From positions 62,001-126,000 of the forward strand of contig NZ_JAMGBG010000078.1 in NCBI RefSeq assembly GCF_023516595.1: a DNA stretch of 64,000 nucleotides. The letters are read 5' to 3'. The DNA is from Streptomyces neyagawaensis. Its GTDB lineage: Bacteria; Actinomycetota; Actinomycetes; Streptomycetales; Streptomycetaceae. Shown in pieces: positions 35,644 to 45,400 of the stretch; position 1 is the first letter of the stretch; each line of letters opens with the position of its first letter. The position numbers were made by a program, and so were the translations under genes. The notes under the pieces are model-generated. The model did no database searches. It was given only the letters and a program-made list of their open reading frames with translations, and was not told where the DNA came from.

Positions 35644-37119
35644 TCAGACCGCTTCGGCGGTCTCCGGGAGGTGCACGGCGAGCTGGTCCGTGAGCTCGAC
35701 GACCTCGGCGAGATCGCCGAAATCGCGTACGGCCGTGTCGACGGTCTTGCGGATACGGGTGTTGAGGCGCTCCGAGCGGACCTTCCGGGCGACCGTCATG
35801 GCCTGCTGCGCCAGTTCGGCGCCCTGTTCGGGCTCACGCTGCAACAGATGGACCGTGGCCATGCCGATCAGGTTCAGCGCGTACGACCGCTGGTGGTCGG
35901 TGTCCGTCGCGAAGAGTTCGACCGCGCGGCGCATCACGGGCTCGGCCAGGGAGGCGTAGGTGGGGCTGCGGCCGGCGACATAGGCGAGGTCGCGGTAGGA
36001 GTGGGAGTTCTCACCGTGCAGTTCGGCCTCGTTGAAGAAGCGGATCCAATCGGGGTCCGGGTCGTCCCATTCCTCGGCGTCGGTGAAGGTGTCCTCGGCC
36101 ATCCGGACGGCCCTCTTGCATTTCCCGGGCTGCCCCATGTTGGCGTAGGCGCGGGCCTCCATCGCATACAGCATCGCCTGGGTGCGCGGGCTCGCGCAGT
36201 CGCGGCTGCCGTACTGGGCGAGGTGGATCAGTTCGAGCGCGTCGTCGGGGCGGCCGAGGTGGATCATCTGGCGGCTCATGCTGGAGAGGACGTACGAGCC
36301 GAGGGGCTTGTCGCCCGCTTCCTTCGCCGCGTGCAGGGCGAGGACGAAGTACTTCTGGGCGGTGGGCTGGAGGCCGATGTCGTAGCTCATCCAGCCGGCC
36401 AGCTCCGCCAGCTCGGCGGCGACCTTGAACAGACGCCGGTTGGTGGCCTCGGGCTGGGGCTCCTGGAGGAGGTCGGTCACCTCGTGCAGCTGGCCGACGA
36501 CCGCCTTGCGGCGCAGGCCGCCCCCGCACTGGGCGTCCCACTGCCGGAACATCACCGTGGTGGACTCGAGCAGGTCCAACTCGGGTTTGGACAGGCGGCC
36601 GCCGCGGCGCGCGGTGGCGGAGGGTTCGGGCTCCGGGCGGGGCGCGGGCAGCGTGGGGACGAGCCAGCGCTGCATCGGCTCGATCAGGGCCGGGCCCGCG
36701 GACAGGGCCAGTGAGTTCCCGAGGAAGCCGCGCCGCGCCAGCATCAGGTCGCTGCGCGAGAACTCACTGATCAGCGCCACGGTCTGCGGGCCCGTCCAGG
36801 GCAGATCGACGCCGGACACGGACGGCGCCTGGTGCGCGGCGCGCAGCCCCAGGTCCTCGACGGCGACGACGCAGCCGAACCGTTCGGAGAACAGCTCGGA
36901 CAGGATCCGCGGGATCGGCTCGCGCGGGTTCTCCCCGTCGAGCCAGCGCCGTACGCGCGAGGTGTCGGTGGAGATGTGGTTGGCCCCGAGCTGGCGGGCG
37001 CGGCGGTTCACCTGACGGGCGAGTTCGCCCTTGGACCAGCCGCTGCGGACGAACCACGAGCCCAGCAGTTCGTTCGGGCGCTTCTCAGCGTTCGTGCCGC
37101 TTCCGCCGTTGCCGCCCAC
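35644..37119 (-). CDS. nsdA: developmental/antibiotic regulator NsdA
   Basis: 491 aa. The Streptomyces homologue negatively affects sporulation and antibiotic production. The N-terminal 70 or so residues look like a DNA-binding region with LARQVNRRARQLGANHISTD and VRRWLDGENPREPIPRILSE. The remainder is helical and TPR-like (residues about 180-480), for example KYFVLALHAAKEAGDKPLGS and AQAMLYAMEA-type repeats. GTG 37119 follows GGGGGCG. The match rests on remembered sequence and its place beside amtB. Confidence 0.88.
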   Translation of the reverse strand: MGGNGGSGTNAEKRPNELLGSWFVRSGWSKGELARQVNRRARQLGANHISTDTSRVRRWLDGENPREPIPRILSELFSERFGCVVAVEDLGLRAAHQAPSVSGVDLPWTGPQTVALISEFSRSDLMLARRGFLGNSLALSAGPALIEPMQRWLVPTLPAPRPEPEPSATARRGGRLSKPELDLLESTTVMFRQWDAQCGGGLRRKAVVGQLHEVTDLLQEPQPEATNRRLFKVAAELAELAGWMSYDIGLQPTAQKYFVLALHAAKEAGDKPLGSYVLSSMSRQMIHLGRPDDALELIHLAQYGSRDCASPRTQAMLYAMEARAYANMGQPGKCKRAVRMAEDTFTDAEEWDDPDPDWIRFFNEAELHGENSHSYRDLAYVAGRSPTYASLAEPVMRRAVELFATDTDHQRSYALNLIGMATVHLLQREPEQGAELAQQAMTVARKVRSERLNTRIRKTVDTAVRDFGDLAEVVELTDQLAVHLPETAEAV

Positions 37120-37545
37120 TGGAACGCCCCCATCCCTGAAACCACTTGTGCGCTGTGTGCGCCAAGCCCTACCAGAATGCCGGTTACCGCGCCGTACGTC
37201 CGTCCGTTGTCACCCGTCGAACGGAAAGACGACTTGCCTCCGGCATACCCACGAGCGCGTGCATCCCCAGGATCTGTGCACTCAAAGTAATCCCACGATC
37301 ACGCGCCCGGCCACGGCGATTCCAGAAACGCCACCATTCGCCACCCCTTCGAATGAACTAACGGGGCCCCGCACGCGATTCACTTGACACATGACGGCCA
37401 GGGGTCGGCGGAGCGATGCATTCAAGGGCGCGCGCTCCGATCGCACCACCCGGGGGTGCCGCAGTGCGCCGCCCCGGCAGAGACGGAGCGTCACGACCCG
37501 CCTCCGTCGCGTAACCACCGGCGCGCTGGACCCGTTGGAGGGGGC
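37120..37545. other. divergent promoter region nsdA / prim-pol gene
   Basis: About 426 bp between two divergent starts, with several AT-containing patches. A consensus TTGACA occurs at 37384-37389 on the plus strand, but I found no matching -10 at the right distance. No gene is seen. Confidence 0.45.
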
Positions 37546-38196
37546 ATGGGCTTCACGATCGGCGGCATTCGCGAGTTGCGATCTGGGCGGCGCGGCCGCT
37601 CCTCGGACTGCACGGCGGTGGCCGAGTTCACCGGCCTGTGGGGGTGGGACGTCGCCCCCGGCGCACGGGCGGTCTCGGGCGCCTGTTCCTGCGGCAGGAC
37701 GACCTGTGACGCGCCCGGCACGCACCCCCTCGACTTCGCTCCCCTGGTGCACGCCGGCGCCACCCTCGACGAGGTGAGCGAAGCCTGGGCCGAGCACCCC
37801 GGCGCCTCCATCATGCTGCCGGTCGGCCGCTCGTTCGACGTGATCGAGGTCGCCGAGTCCGCCGGGCGGCACGCGCTGGTCCGGCTCGAACGCATGGGCC
37901 TGCCGCTCGGCCCGGTGATCGCCACCCCCGAGGGCCGCGCCCACTTCCTCGTCGCGCCCGGGGCCGCCGCCGAGCTGCCGCAGCTGCTCTATCGCATGGG
38001 CTGGGACGACCCGTCCGCCCTCGACCTGCGTGGCCTCGGCCCCGGCGCCCACATCACCGCCCCGCCGTCCGACCGCGGTGGCCTCGGCCCGGTCCGCTGG
38101 CTCCGCTCCCCCGCCCTCGACTCCGCGACGAGCCCACCGGCCGCGCGGCTGCTGCTGGGCACCCTGGCGTACGTGGCACACCGGTCGCGGGCGTAG
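37546..38196 (+). CDS. bifunctional DNA primase/polymerase-domain-like protein, probably degenerate
   Basis: 216 aa, the length of a single prim-pol N-terminal domain. It contains the Cys/His segment CSCGRTTCDAPGTHPLDFAP seen in these proteins and ASIMLPVGRSFDVIEVAESA. Active members normally have an Asp-x-Asp metal site at that strand; here it reads DVIEVAE, so catalysis is doubtful. ATG 37546 has GGAGGGGG upstream. It is divergent from nsdA and convergent with ftsY. Its role is unknown. Confidence 0.72.
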   Translation: MGFTIGGIRELRSGRRGRSSDCTAVAEFTGLWGWDVAPGARAVSGACSCGRTTCDAPGTHPLDFAPLVHAGATLDEVSEAWAEHPGASIMLPVGRSFDVIEVAESAGRHALVRLERMGLPLGPVIATPEGRAHFLVAPGAAAELPQLLYRMGWDDPSALDLRGLGPGAHITAPPSDRGGLGPVRWLRSPALDSATSPPAARLLLGTLAYVAHRSRA

Positions 38197-38235
38197 CCCG
38201 CTCACTGTCCGGCCCGCCGCCCTCAACATACGGCG

Positions 38236-38273
38236 AAGCGCCCGTCCCCCACTGCACCTGGGGGCGGGCGCTT
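38236..38273. terminator. bidirectional terminator between prim-pol gene and ftsY
   Basis: A 15-bp stem (38236-38251 with 38259-38273) with one bulged T and a 7-nt loop lies between convergent stops. AAGCGCCCG pairs with CGGGCGCTT and CCCCCA with TGGGGG. Confidence 0.85.
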
Positions 38274-38323
38274 TCGTCATGACGGCCTAATGACGGCCTA
38301 CGGACATCCGCAGGCGATGGTGG

Positions 38324-39532
38324 TCAGTCGCCGATCAGGGCGTCGACGAACGCCTCCGGCTCGAACGGCGCCAGATCGTCCGCGCCCTCTCCCAGGCCGA
38401 CGAGCTTGACGGGGACGCCCAGCTCGCGCTGGACCGCGATGACGATGCCGCCCTTGGCGGTGCCGTCCAGCTTGGTGAGGACGATGCCGGTGATGTCGAC
38501 GACCTCGGCGAAGACGCGGGCCTGGACCAGGCCGTTCTGACCGGTGGTGGCGTCGAGGACGAGCAGGATCTCGTCCAGCGGCGCGTGCTTCTCCACGACC
38601 CGCTTGACCTTGCCGAGCTCGTCCATGAGGCCGGTCTTGGTGTGCAGTCGGCCGGCGGTGTCGATCAGGACGACGTCGGCGCCCTCCTCGATGCCCTCCT
38701 TGACGGCGTCGAAGGCGATGGAGGCCGGGTCGCCGCCCTCCGGACCGCGCACCGTCCGGGCCCCGACGCGCTCGCCCCAGGTCTGGAGCTGGTCGGCGGC
38801 GGCGGCGCGGAAGGTGTCGGCGGCACCGAGGACGACGTTCTTGCCGTCGGCCACGAGGACCCGGGCCAGCTTGCCGGTGGTGGTGGTCTTGCCGGTGCCG
38901 TTGACGCCGACGACCATCACGATGCCCGGCGTGTCGAGCGGCGAGTCCGTGTTGACCGCGCGGTCGAACTCGGGGACGAGGATCGTGAGCAGCTCCTCCC
39001 GCAGTAGGGAGCGCAGCTCGGCCGGGGTCCGCGTGCCGAGCACCCGGACGCGCTCACGCAGCCGCTCGACCAGTTCCTGGGTGGGCTGGACGCCGACGTC
39101 GGCGGTGAGGAGGGTGTCCTCGATCTCCTCCCAGGTCTCCTCGTCGAGGTGCTCGCGCGACAGCAGGGTGAGCAGCCCCTTGCCGAGCGCGTTCTGCGAG
39201 CGGGAGAGCCGGGCGCGCAGCCGTACCAGACGGCCGGCGGTCGGCTCCGGGACCTCGATCGCGGGAATCTCCACGACCGGGGGTTCCTCGACGGCGACGG
39301 GCGCCGTCGCCGAGGCGTCCGGGAGGTCCACCTCCTCGATGGTTCGGCGCGGTTCGTCGCGCGGGGTCTCGGCCTCGTCGCCGACGTGCGGCTCGGCCGG
39401 GGGCGCGGTGATGTCGGGTGCGGTGGGGGGCGCCGGGGGCAGCGGCTTCTTCCTGCGGCTGCCGACGACGAGCCCGCCCAGCACGCCGAGCACGACCACG
39501 GCGATGACTACAGCAAGGATGAGGATTTCCAT
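38324..39532 (-). CDS. ftsY: signal recognition particle receptor FtsY
   Basis: Membrane-associated SRP GTPase. 402 aa: an N-terminal membrane helix (ILILAVVIAVVVLGVLGGLV), an acidic Pro/Glu-rich A domain to about residue 95, then the NG domain with VVGVNGTGKTTTTGKLARVL, VLIDTAGRLHTKTGLMDE and IVLTKLDGTAKGG. ATG 39532 places the helix at the very start. The partner Ffh is at 29354-30916. Confidence 0.96.
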   Translation of the reverse strand: MEILILAVVIAVVVLGVLGGLVVGSRRKKPLPPAPPTAPDITAPPAEPHVGDEAETPRDEPRRTIEEVDLPDASATAPVAVEEPPVVEIPAIEVPEPTAGRLVRLRARLSRSQNALGKGLLTLLSREHLDEETWEEIEDTLLTADVGVQPTQELVERLRERVRVLGTRTPAELRSLLREELLTILVPEFDRAVNTDSPLDTPGIVMVVGVNGTGKTTTTGKLARVLVADGKNVVLGAADTFRAAAADQLQTWGERVGARTVRGPEGGDPASIAFDAVKEGIEEGADVVLIDTAGRLHTKTGLMDELGKVKRVVEKHAPLDEILLVLDATTGQNGLVQARVFAEVVDITGIVLTKLDGTAKGGIVIAVQRELGVPVKLVGLGEGADDLAPFEPEAFVDALIGD

Positions 39533-39614
39533 AACGGGACCAGTATGCGCGACCACCCCCCGCCGCGTTCGATCGCCGTACGGGGCCACACCGGCCCGCC
39601 ACACCCCTGGATAC

Positions 39615-39629
39615 CTGACGAGGCGTCAG
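39615..39629 (+). promoter_or_regulatory. CTGACG-AGG-CGTCAG inverted repeat upstream of the flavin monooxygenase gene
   Basis: A perfect 6-bp inverted repeat with a 3-bp spacer, about 40 bp upstream of the monooxygenase start and 80 bp upstream of ftsY. It resembles a dimeric repressor operator; the cognate protein is unknown. Confidence 0.4.
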
Positions 39630-39667
39630 CTAACGTCCGCCTCCACATCCGTCCGAAGGGGGTTCCC

Positions 39668-40639
39668 ATGCCCGTCACGGTCGTCCGTTTCAATCTGGTC
39701 GAGCCCGGTGCCACGCGTGCCGCGCTGGGGGCCCGCTACCGGGCCGCCGTGGAGATGGCGGCGTACGCCGACGAGCGGGGCATCAGCACCGTGCAGACGG
39801 AGGAGCACCACGGGGTCGAGAACAACTGGCTGCCGGCGCCGTTCGTGTTCGCGGGGGCGGTGTTCGGGGCGACGCGGCGGATCGCGGTGACCGTGTCGGC
39901 GGTGATCGGCCCGCTCCACGACCCGCTGCGGCTGGCCGAGGAGATCGCCGTCCTGGACCTGGTGAGCGGCGGGCGGCTGGTGACGGTGGCGGGGATCGGG
40001 TACCGGCCGGAGGAGTACGCCCAGTTCGACGTGGACTGGAAGCGCAGGGGGAGGCTCCAGGACGAGGTGCTGGAGACTCTGCTGCAGGCGTGGACCGGCG
40101 AGCCCTTCACCTATCGGGGGCGCACGGTCCGCGTCACCCCTCGGCCGGCCACCGAGCCGCATCCGTTGCTGCTGGTCGGCGGCTCGTCGAAGGCGGCGGC
40201 CCGGCGGGCGGCCCGGCTCGGACTGCCCTTCTTCCCGAGCGCGCACCTGCCGGAGCTGGAGGCGTACTACAAGGAGCGGCTCGTGGAGTACGGCACCGAG
40301 GGCTGGACGATGATGCCCGCGGCCGAGACTCCGCTGCTGCATGTGGCGGAGGATCCGGACCGGGCGTGGGCCGAGTACGGCGGGCACTTCCTGCACGAGG
40401 CGCGGACGTACGCCTCGTGGCAGTCGGCCGGGATCCGGTCGGCCGTGCGGTCGGGGGCGACGACGGTGGACGAGCTGCGCGCCGAAGGCGTGTACCGGAT
40501 CGTCACGCCGGACGAGTGCGTGGCGCTGGGCCTCGACAACTACGTCCTGCATCCGCTCGCGGGCGGGATGCCGGTCGAGGAGGGGTGGCGGGGGCTGCGG
40601 CTGTTCGCCGAGCGGGTGCTCCCCCGGCTGGACGGCTGA
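39668..40639 (+). CDS. LLM class flavin-dependent oxidoreductase (luciferase-like)
   Basis: 323 aa, TIM-barrel monooxygenase family using reduced FMN. It begins PVTVVRFNLVEPGATR, with MAAYADERGISTVQTEEHHG as the typical EHH active-site region, then VAVIGPLHDPLRLAEEIAVL-like and GRLVTVAGIGYRPEEYAQFD. The substrate is unknown. ATG 39668 is preceded by GGGGG. It is divergent from ftsY and convergent with glcP. Confidence 0.88.
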   Translation: MPVTVVRFNLVEPGATRAALGARYRAAVEMAAYADERGISTVQTEEHHGVENNWLPAPFVFAGAVFGATRRIAVTVSAVIGPLHDPLRLAEEIAVLDLVSGGRLVTVAGIGYRPEEYAQFDVDWKRRGRLQDEVLETLLQAWTGEPFTYRGRTVRVTPRPATEPHPLLLVGGSSKAAARRAARLGLPFFPSAHLPELEAYYKERLVEYGTEGWTMMPAAETPLLHVAEDPDRAWAEYGGHFLHEARTYASWQSAGIRSAVRSGATTVDELRAEGVYRIVTPDECVALGLDNYVLHPLAGGMPVEEGWRGLRLFAERVLPRLDG

Positions 40640-40662
40640 CCGTCCCGCCCGGTGCGGACACA

Positions 40663-40703
40663 CCGTCGCCCCGGTCCGCTCAGTGGTCGGGCCGGGGCGA
40701 CGG
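40663..40703. terminator. bidirectional terminator between monooxygenase and glcP
   Basis: A perfect 12-bp stem (CCGTCGCCCCGG / CCGGGGCGACGG) with a 17-nt loop lies between convergent stop codons. Confidence 0.8.
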
Positions 40704-40766
40704 CGGGGCACGAGGAGCGGGGCAGCGGGGACTTGGCCCTGCTCCTCGGGTTCGGGGGCCTGCGTC

Positions 40767-42185
40767 TCAGCCCATCTCCTCCAGAGACTTGCCCTTCGTC
40801 TCCTTGACGAACTTCAGGACGAACGGGATGGAGAGCGCGGCGAAGACCGTGTAGATCACATAGGTCGCGGAGAGGTTCCAGTCGGCCAGGGACGGGAAGC
40901 TCGCGGTGATGGCCCAGTTGGCGATCCACTGCGCGGAGGCGGCCACTCCCAGGGCGGCGGCGCGGATCTTGTTCGGGAACATCTCGCCGAGCATGACCCA
41001 GACGACCACACCCCAGGACAGGGCGAAGAACAGGACGAAGACATGGGCGGCGACCAGGGCGACCCAGCCCTGGGTGGCCGGGAGCCTGCCGTCGACGAGG
41101 TCGTAGGAGAAGGCCCAGGCCTCCAGCGCGAGGCCGAGGAGCATGCCGACGGAGCCGATGAGGGCGAGCGGCCTGCGGCCGACACGGTCCACGAAGATCA
41201 TCGCGATGACCGTGCCGACGATGTTGATGATCGACGTCGTGAAGGAGTAGAAGAACGACTCGGTCGGGTCGACGCCCACGGACTGCCACAGCGTCGCGGA
41301 GTAGTAGAAGGCGACGTTGATGCCGACGAACTGCTGGAACACCGACAGGCCGATGCCGACCCACACGATCGGCTTGAACAGGAGGCTGCCGCCCAGCAGG
41401 TCCTTGAAGGACGACTTGTGCTCGCGGCGCATGGCCGACTCGATCTCGGCGACCCGTGCGTCCAGGTCGACACCGTCGCCCTCGACCTCGGCAAGCACCT
41501 CACGGGCACGCTCGCGCTTTCCGACGGAGATCAGGAAGCGGGGGGACTCGGGGATGGCGAAGGAGAGCAGGCCGTAGAGGACGGCAGGGACGACCATGAC
41601 GCCGAGCATGACCTGCCAGGCCTCCAGGCCCAGCAGCTCACCGCGCTGGTCGCCGTCGGCCGCGTTGAGGATTCCCCAGTTGACCAGCTGCGACACGGCG
41701 ATGCCGACGACGATCGCGGCCTGCTGGAACGAGCCGAGCCGTCCCCGGTAGGCGGCGGGCGCGACCTCGGCGATGTAGGCGGGGCCGATCACCGAGGCCA
41801 TACCGATGGCGAAGCCGCCGACGACGCGCCAGAAGGCGAGGTCCCACAGCGCGAAGGGCAGCGCGGAGCCGACGGCGCTGACCGTGAAGAGGGCCGCCGC
41901 GATCTGCATGCAGCGGATCCGGCCGATGCGGTCGGCTATCCGGCCGGCGGTGGCCGCGCCGATGGCGCAGCCGATCAGCGCGATGGCGATCACCTGGGCC
42001 AGGGCTGTGGAGCCGATGTCGTAGCGGTCCCTGATGGCTTCGACGGCGCCGTTGATCACGGCGCTGTCGTAACCGAAGAGGAAGCCGCCCATGGCGGCTG
42101 CCGCCGCGATGAAGATCACGTGCGAGAGATGCTCGGGATGGGCGGCCCGGGCTCCTGTCGTCGATGCCTGCGCTGTGCTGGTCAC
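40767..42185 (-). CDS. glcP: MFS sugar porter, glucose permease GlcP
   Basis: 472-aa twelve-helix proton symporter of the sugar-porter family. Signature motifs are FLFGYDSAVINGAVEAI, GRIADRIGRIRCM, PESPRFLISVGKRERA, QQFVGINVAFYYSA, DRVGRRPLALIGS and the C-terminal VKETKGKSLEEM. S. coelicolor GlcP, encoded near smc in my recollection, is the main glucose uptake system. GTG 42185 has GGAAGG upstream; a consensus-like promoter lies at 42228-42255. Confidence 0.9.
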   Translation of the reverse strand: MTSTAQASTTGARAAHPEHLSHVIFIAAAAAMGGFLFGYDSAVINGAVEAIRDRYDIGSTALAQVIAIALIGCAIGAATAGRIADRIGRIRCMQIAAALFTVSAVGSALPFALWDLAFWRVVGGFAIGMASVIGPAYIAEVAPAAYRGRLGSFQQAAIVVGIAVSQLVNWGILNAADGDQRGELLGLEAWQVMLGVMVVPAVLYGLLSFAIPESPRFLISVGKRERAREVLAEVEGDGVDLDARVAEIESAMRREHKSSFKDLLGGSLLFKPIVWVGIGLSVFQQFVGINVAFYYSATLWQSVGVDPTESFFYSFTTSIINIVGTVIAMIFVDRVGRRPLALIGSVGMLLGLALEAWAFSYDLVDGRLPATQGWVALVAAHVFVLFFALSWGVVVWVMLGEMFPNKIRAAALGVAASAQWIANWAITASFPSLADWNLSATYVIYTVFAALSIPFVLKFVKETKGKSLEEMG

Positions 42186-42227
42186 GTGGGGGGACCTTCC
42201 GCTCTGAAGGTAAAAACAACGTTGCAG

Positions 42228-42255
42228 AGACTATGTCTTCAAGTTTCGAAGTCAA
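42228..42255 (-). promoter_or_regulatory. sigma-70-type promoter of glcP with nearby CAACGTTG palindrome
   Basis: The minus strand reads TTGACT, a 16-bp spacer, then TAGTCT, close to the Streptomyces housekeeping consensus. The palindrome CAACGTTG lies just downstream at 42217-42224, around the predicted start point, where a repressor could act. Confidence 0.6.
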
Positions 42256-42404
42256 GAGGGGGTCGAGTGAAAGCGATTGCCCACATTGGAGGAGTGGATG
42301 CGGAGATTGGGTTCAAGTATTGAAGAAATGGCAACCGTGGCAGCAGAGTTAGGGTCCCGAGGCAACCACGCGCTCGGACCCCGTCTACCCCGACGTGAAA
42401 ACGG

Positions 42405-45400
42405 TTAACGCAGCCGCTGGCTGATGACCTTCGACACACCGTCGCCCTGCATTGACACGCCGTACAGCGCGTCGGCGACCTCCATCGTCCGCTTCTGGTG
42501 CGTGATCACGATGAGCTGGGACGCCTCCTGCAACTCCTGCATGATGCGGATCAGCCGCTGGAGGTTGGTGTCGTCGAGCGCCGCCTCGACCTCGTCCATC
42601 ACATAGAACGGGCTGGGCCGCGCCTTGAAGATCGACACCAGCATGGCGACGGCGGTCAGCGAGCGCTCGCCCCCGGAGAGCAGCGACAGCCGCTTGACCT
42701 TCTTGCCGGGCGGACGGGCCTCGACGTCGACGCCGGTGGTGAGCATGTTGTCGGGGTCGGTGAGGATCAGCCGTCCCTCACCACCGGGGAAGAGCCGGCT
42801 GAAGACGCCCTCGAACTCCCGCGCGGTGTCCCAGTAGGCCTCCGTGAAGACCTGCTCGACCCGCTCGTCGACCTCCTTCACCACCTGGAGCAGATCGGCG
42901 CGGGTCTTCTTGAGGTCGTCCAGCTGCTCACTGAGGAACTTATGCCGTTCCTCCAGAGCCGCGAACTCCTCCAGCGCCAGCGGATTGACCTTGCCGAGCT
43001 GCTGGTACGCCCGCTCGGCCGCCCTGAGCCGCTTCTCCTGCTCGGCGCGGTGGAACGTCCTCGGCTGGTTGCGGGGATGCTCCGGGTCCTCGGGGAGCGC
43101 CTCGCCCTCGGCGGGCGGTGACGGCGGTACGAGCTGGTCGGGGCCGTACTCCCCGACCAGGCCCTCCGGTTCTACGCCCAGCTCCTCCAGCGCCTTGGTC
43201 TCCAGCTGCTCTATCCGCAGCCGCTTCTCCGCGCCGAGCACCTCGCCCCGGTGCACCGAGTCCGTCAGCTTGTCCAGCTCGGCCTTGAGGTCGCGGCCCT
43301 CGATGCGCGCCCGCGCCAGCTCCTGCTCCCGGCGCGCCTTGGCGGCGTCGGCGGCGGTACGTTCCTGCTCGGCTCGGACCAGGGAGACCTCGACGTGCGC
43401 GAGCAGCTGCCGGGCGCCGGAGGCGAGGGCCTCGGCCACGGCCGCCTCGTGCCGCAGCCGTGCCCGGCGCTGCTCGGCCCTGGCCCGCGCCTCCCGTTCG
43501 GCGCGCGCGGCCCGGTCCAGCGAGTCGGCGCGTCCGGCCAGCCCCTTGACCCGCTCCTCGTGCGTACGCACCTGGAGCCGGGCCTCCATCTCGGTCTGCC
43601 GCGCGTTGGCCCCGTCCGCCGCGAGCCGGTCCCGTACGGAGGTGTCGGGCTCCTCCTCGACCGGCATCTCCTCGGCCACGGCCAGCCGCTCGGCCAGCTC
43701 CTCGGCCTCTTCGACGGCCCTGTCGAGCGCCTCCTGGGCCCGTGCGGCCGCGGCGGTGGATCGCTCGGCCTCCCCCGCGGCGCCCCGCGCCTGCCCGGCG
43801 AGCCGCCCGAGCTGCTGGGCGACCGCCGACTTCTCCCGCTCGGCCGCCCGGCGCCGCTCCCCCAGCTCCTCCACGAGCGCGGCCCGCTCCCGGCGCTGTT
43901 CGACCGCGGCCTGCTGGGCCTCGGCCAGCTCCTCGCACCGTACGGCCAGCTCCTCCAGCTCCGCCGCCGCCTCGTCGACGGAGGCCTGCACCTCCAGGAG
44001 GCTGGGGGCGCCCGCGGAGCCCCCGTGCGCGAAGTGGGCGCCGAGCAGGTCGCCCTCGGCGGTGACGGCGGTGAGATCGGGGCGCGCGTAGACCAGGTCC
44101 TCGGCGTCCTCCAGGGTGCCGACCACGACGATGCCGTGGAGCAGCCGGCGTACGGCGGGCATGAGGTCGGAGGGGCCTCGGACGAGGTCGGTGGCGAAGT
44201 GGCCGGAGGGGGGCGCCGCGAGGGGGCGGCCGTGGTCCGCGGGGCGGTGGTGCGCGCGTGCGGCGGGGCCTTGGTTCGCGGGTGCGGCGGGGCCGTTCGG
44301 GCCGGTCTCCTCGCCCCTCGGGGCCGCGGAGTCCTCCGGTGCTCCCGCCAGCAGGAGGGAGGCGCGGCCCGCGTCCTGCTTGCGGAGCAGCCGGATGGCC
44401 TCGGCGGCCGCCACGGGGCTGGTCACGGCGATCGCGTCGGCCGCCGCGCCGAACGCGGCCGCCAGGGCGACCTCGTGGCCGGGCGTCACGGTCAGCAGTT
44501 CGGCGGCCGGGCCGAGCAGGCCGCCGAGCCGGTCCTTCGCGGCGAGCAGGGCGCCCGTGCCGTCCTTGCGGCGCAGGCCCAGGGCGAGGGCCTCGTGGCG
44601 GGCCTGGGTGGCGGCGCGGCGGCGCTCGGCGGCGGTGGTGGCCTCGCGGGCGGCGGTGAGCGCGGTCTCCGCGTCGGCGAGGGCGCGCTTGGCGGTCTCG
44701 TGCCGCTCGGCGAGTTCGGTGTCGTCGGCGTCGAGGCCGTCGACCTCGGCCTTCAGCGCCTCGTACTCCTCCTGGGCGGCGACGGCGCGGTCCTGCGCCT
44801 CGTCGCGGGCGGCGGCGAGGCGGTCGATCTCGGCGCGTGCGGAGGCGGCGCGGGAGCGGGCGGCGTTGACCTGGCCGCCGAGGCGGGCGAGGCTCTCGCG
44901 GCGGTCGGCGATGGAGCGTGCGACGTCCTTCAGGCGCCGTTCCTCGAGGGCCAGCTCCCGCTCCAGGTCGGCCCGGTGGGCGACCGTGTCCTCCAGGGCC
45001 CGCTCGGCGGCTTCGAGTGCCGCTTCGAGCTCGGCCTCCTGCTCCCGGATCCGGGCGGCCTCGCGCTCCATGTCCTCGGGGTCGCGCCCGCGACGCTCCT
45101 CGGGCGGGGCGGAGGTGGCGCTCTTGACGCGGGCGTCCGCGAGGGAGATCGTGCCGCGCACCCGCTCGGCGAGCTGCGACAGCTCGTACCAGGTCTCCTG
45201 GGCCCGTTGGAGGCGCGGGGTGAGCCGGCGCACCTCGTCCTCCAGGACGGCCTCCCGCTGGAGCGCCTTCTTCAGCTCCGTCTCGGCGGCGTCCTTGCGC
45301 TGCTTGAGCGCGGCCTCGTCGGCGATCTCGTTGCTGAGCGCCTGGCGCAGCCGGACGAGGTCGTCGGCGAGGAGGCGGAGGCGGGCGTCGCGCAGGTCGG

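Noticed and set aside
35646..35663. TTCG-loop hairpin overlapping the nsdA stop codon as a terminator
   Set aside because: The stem is only seven pairs and lies mostly inside coding sequence; it may be chance.
37384..37389. Consensus TTGACA as promoter of the prim-pol-like gene
   Set aside because: No TANNNT-like -10 occurs 16-19 bp downstream, so I do not call it a promoter.
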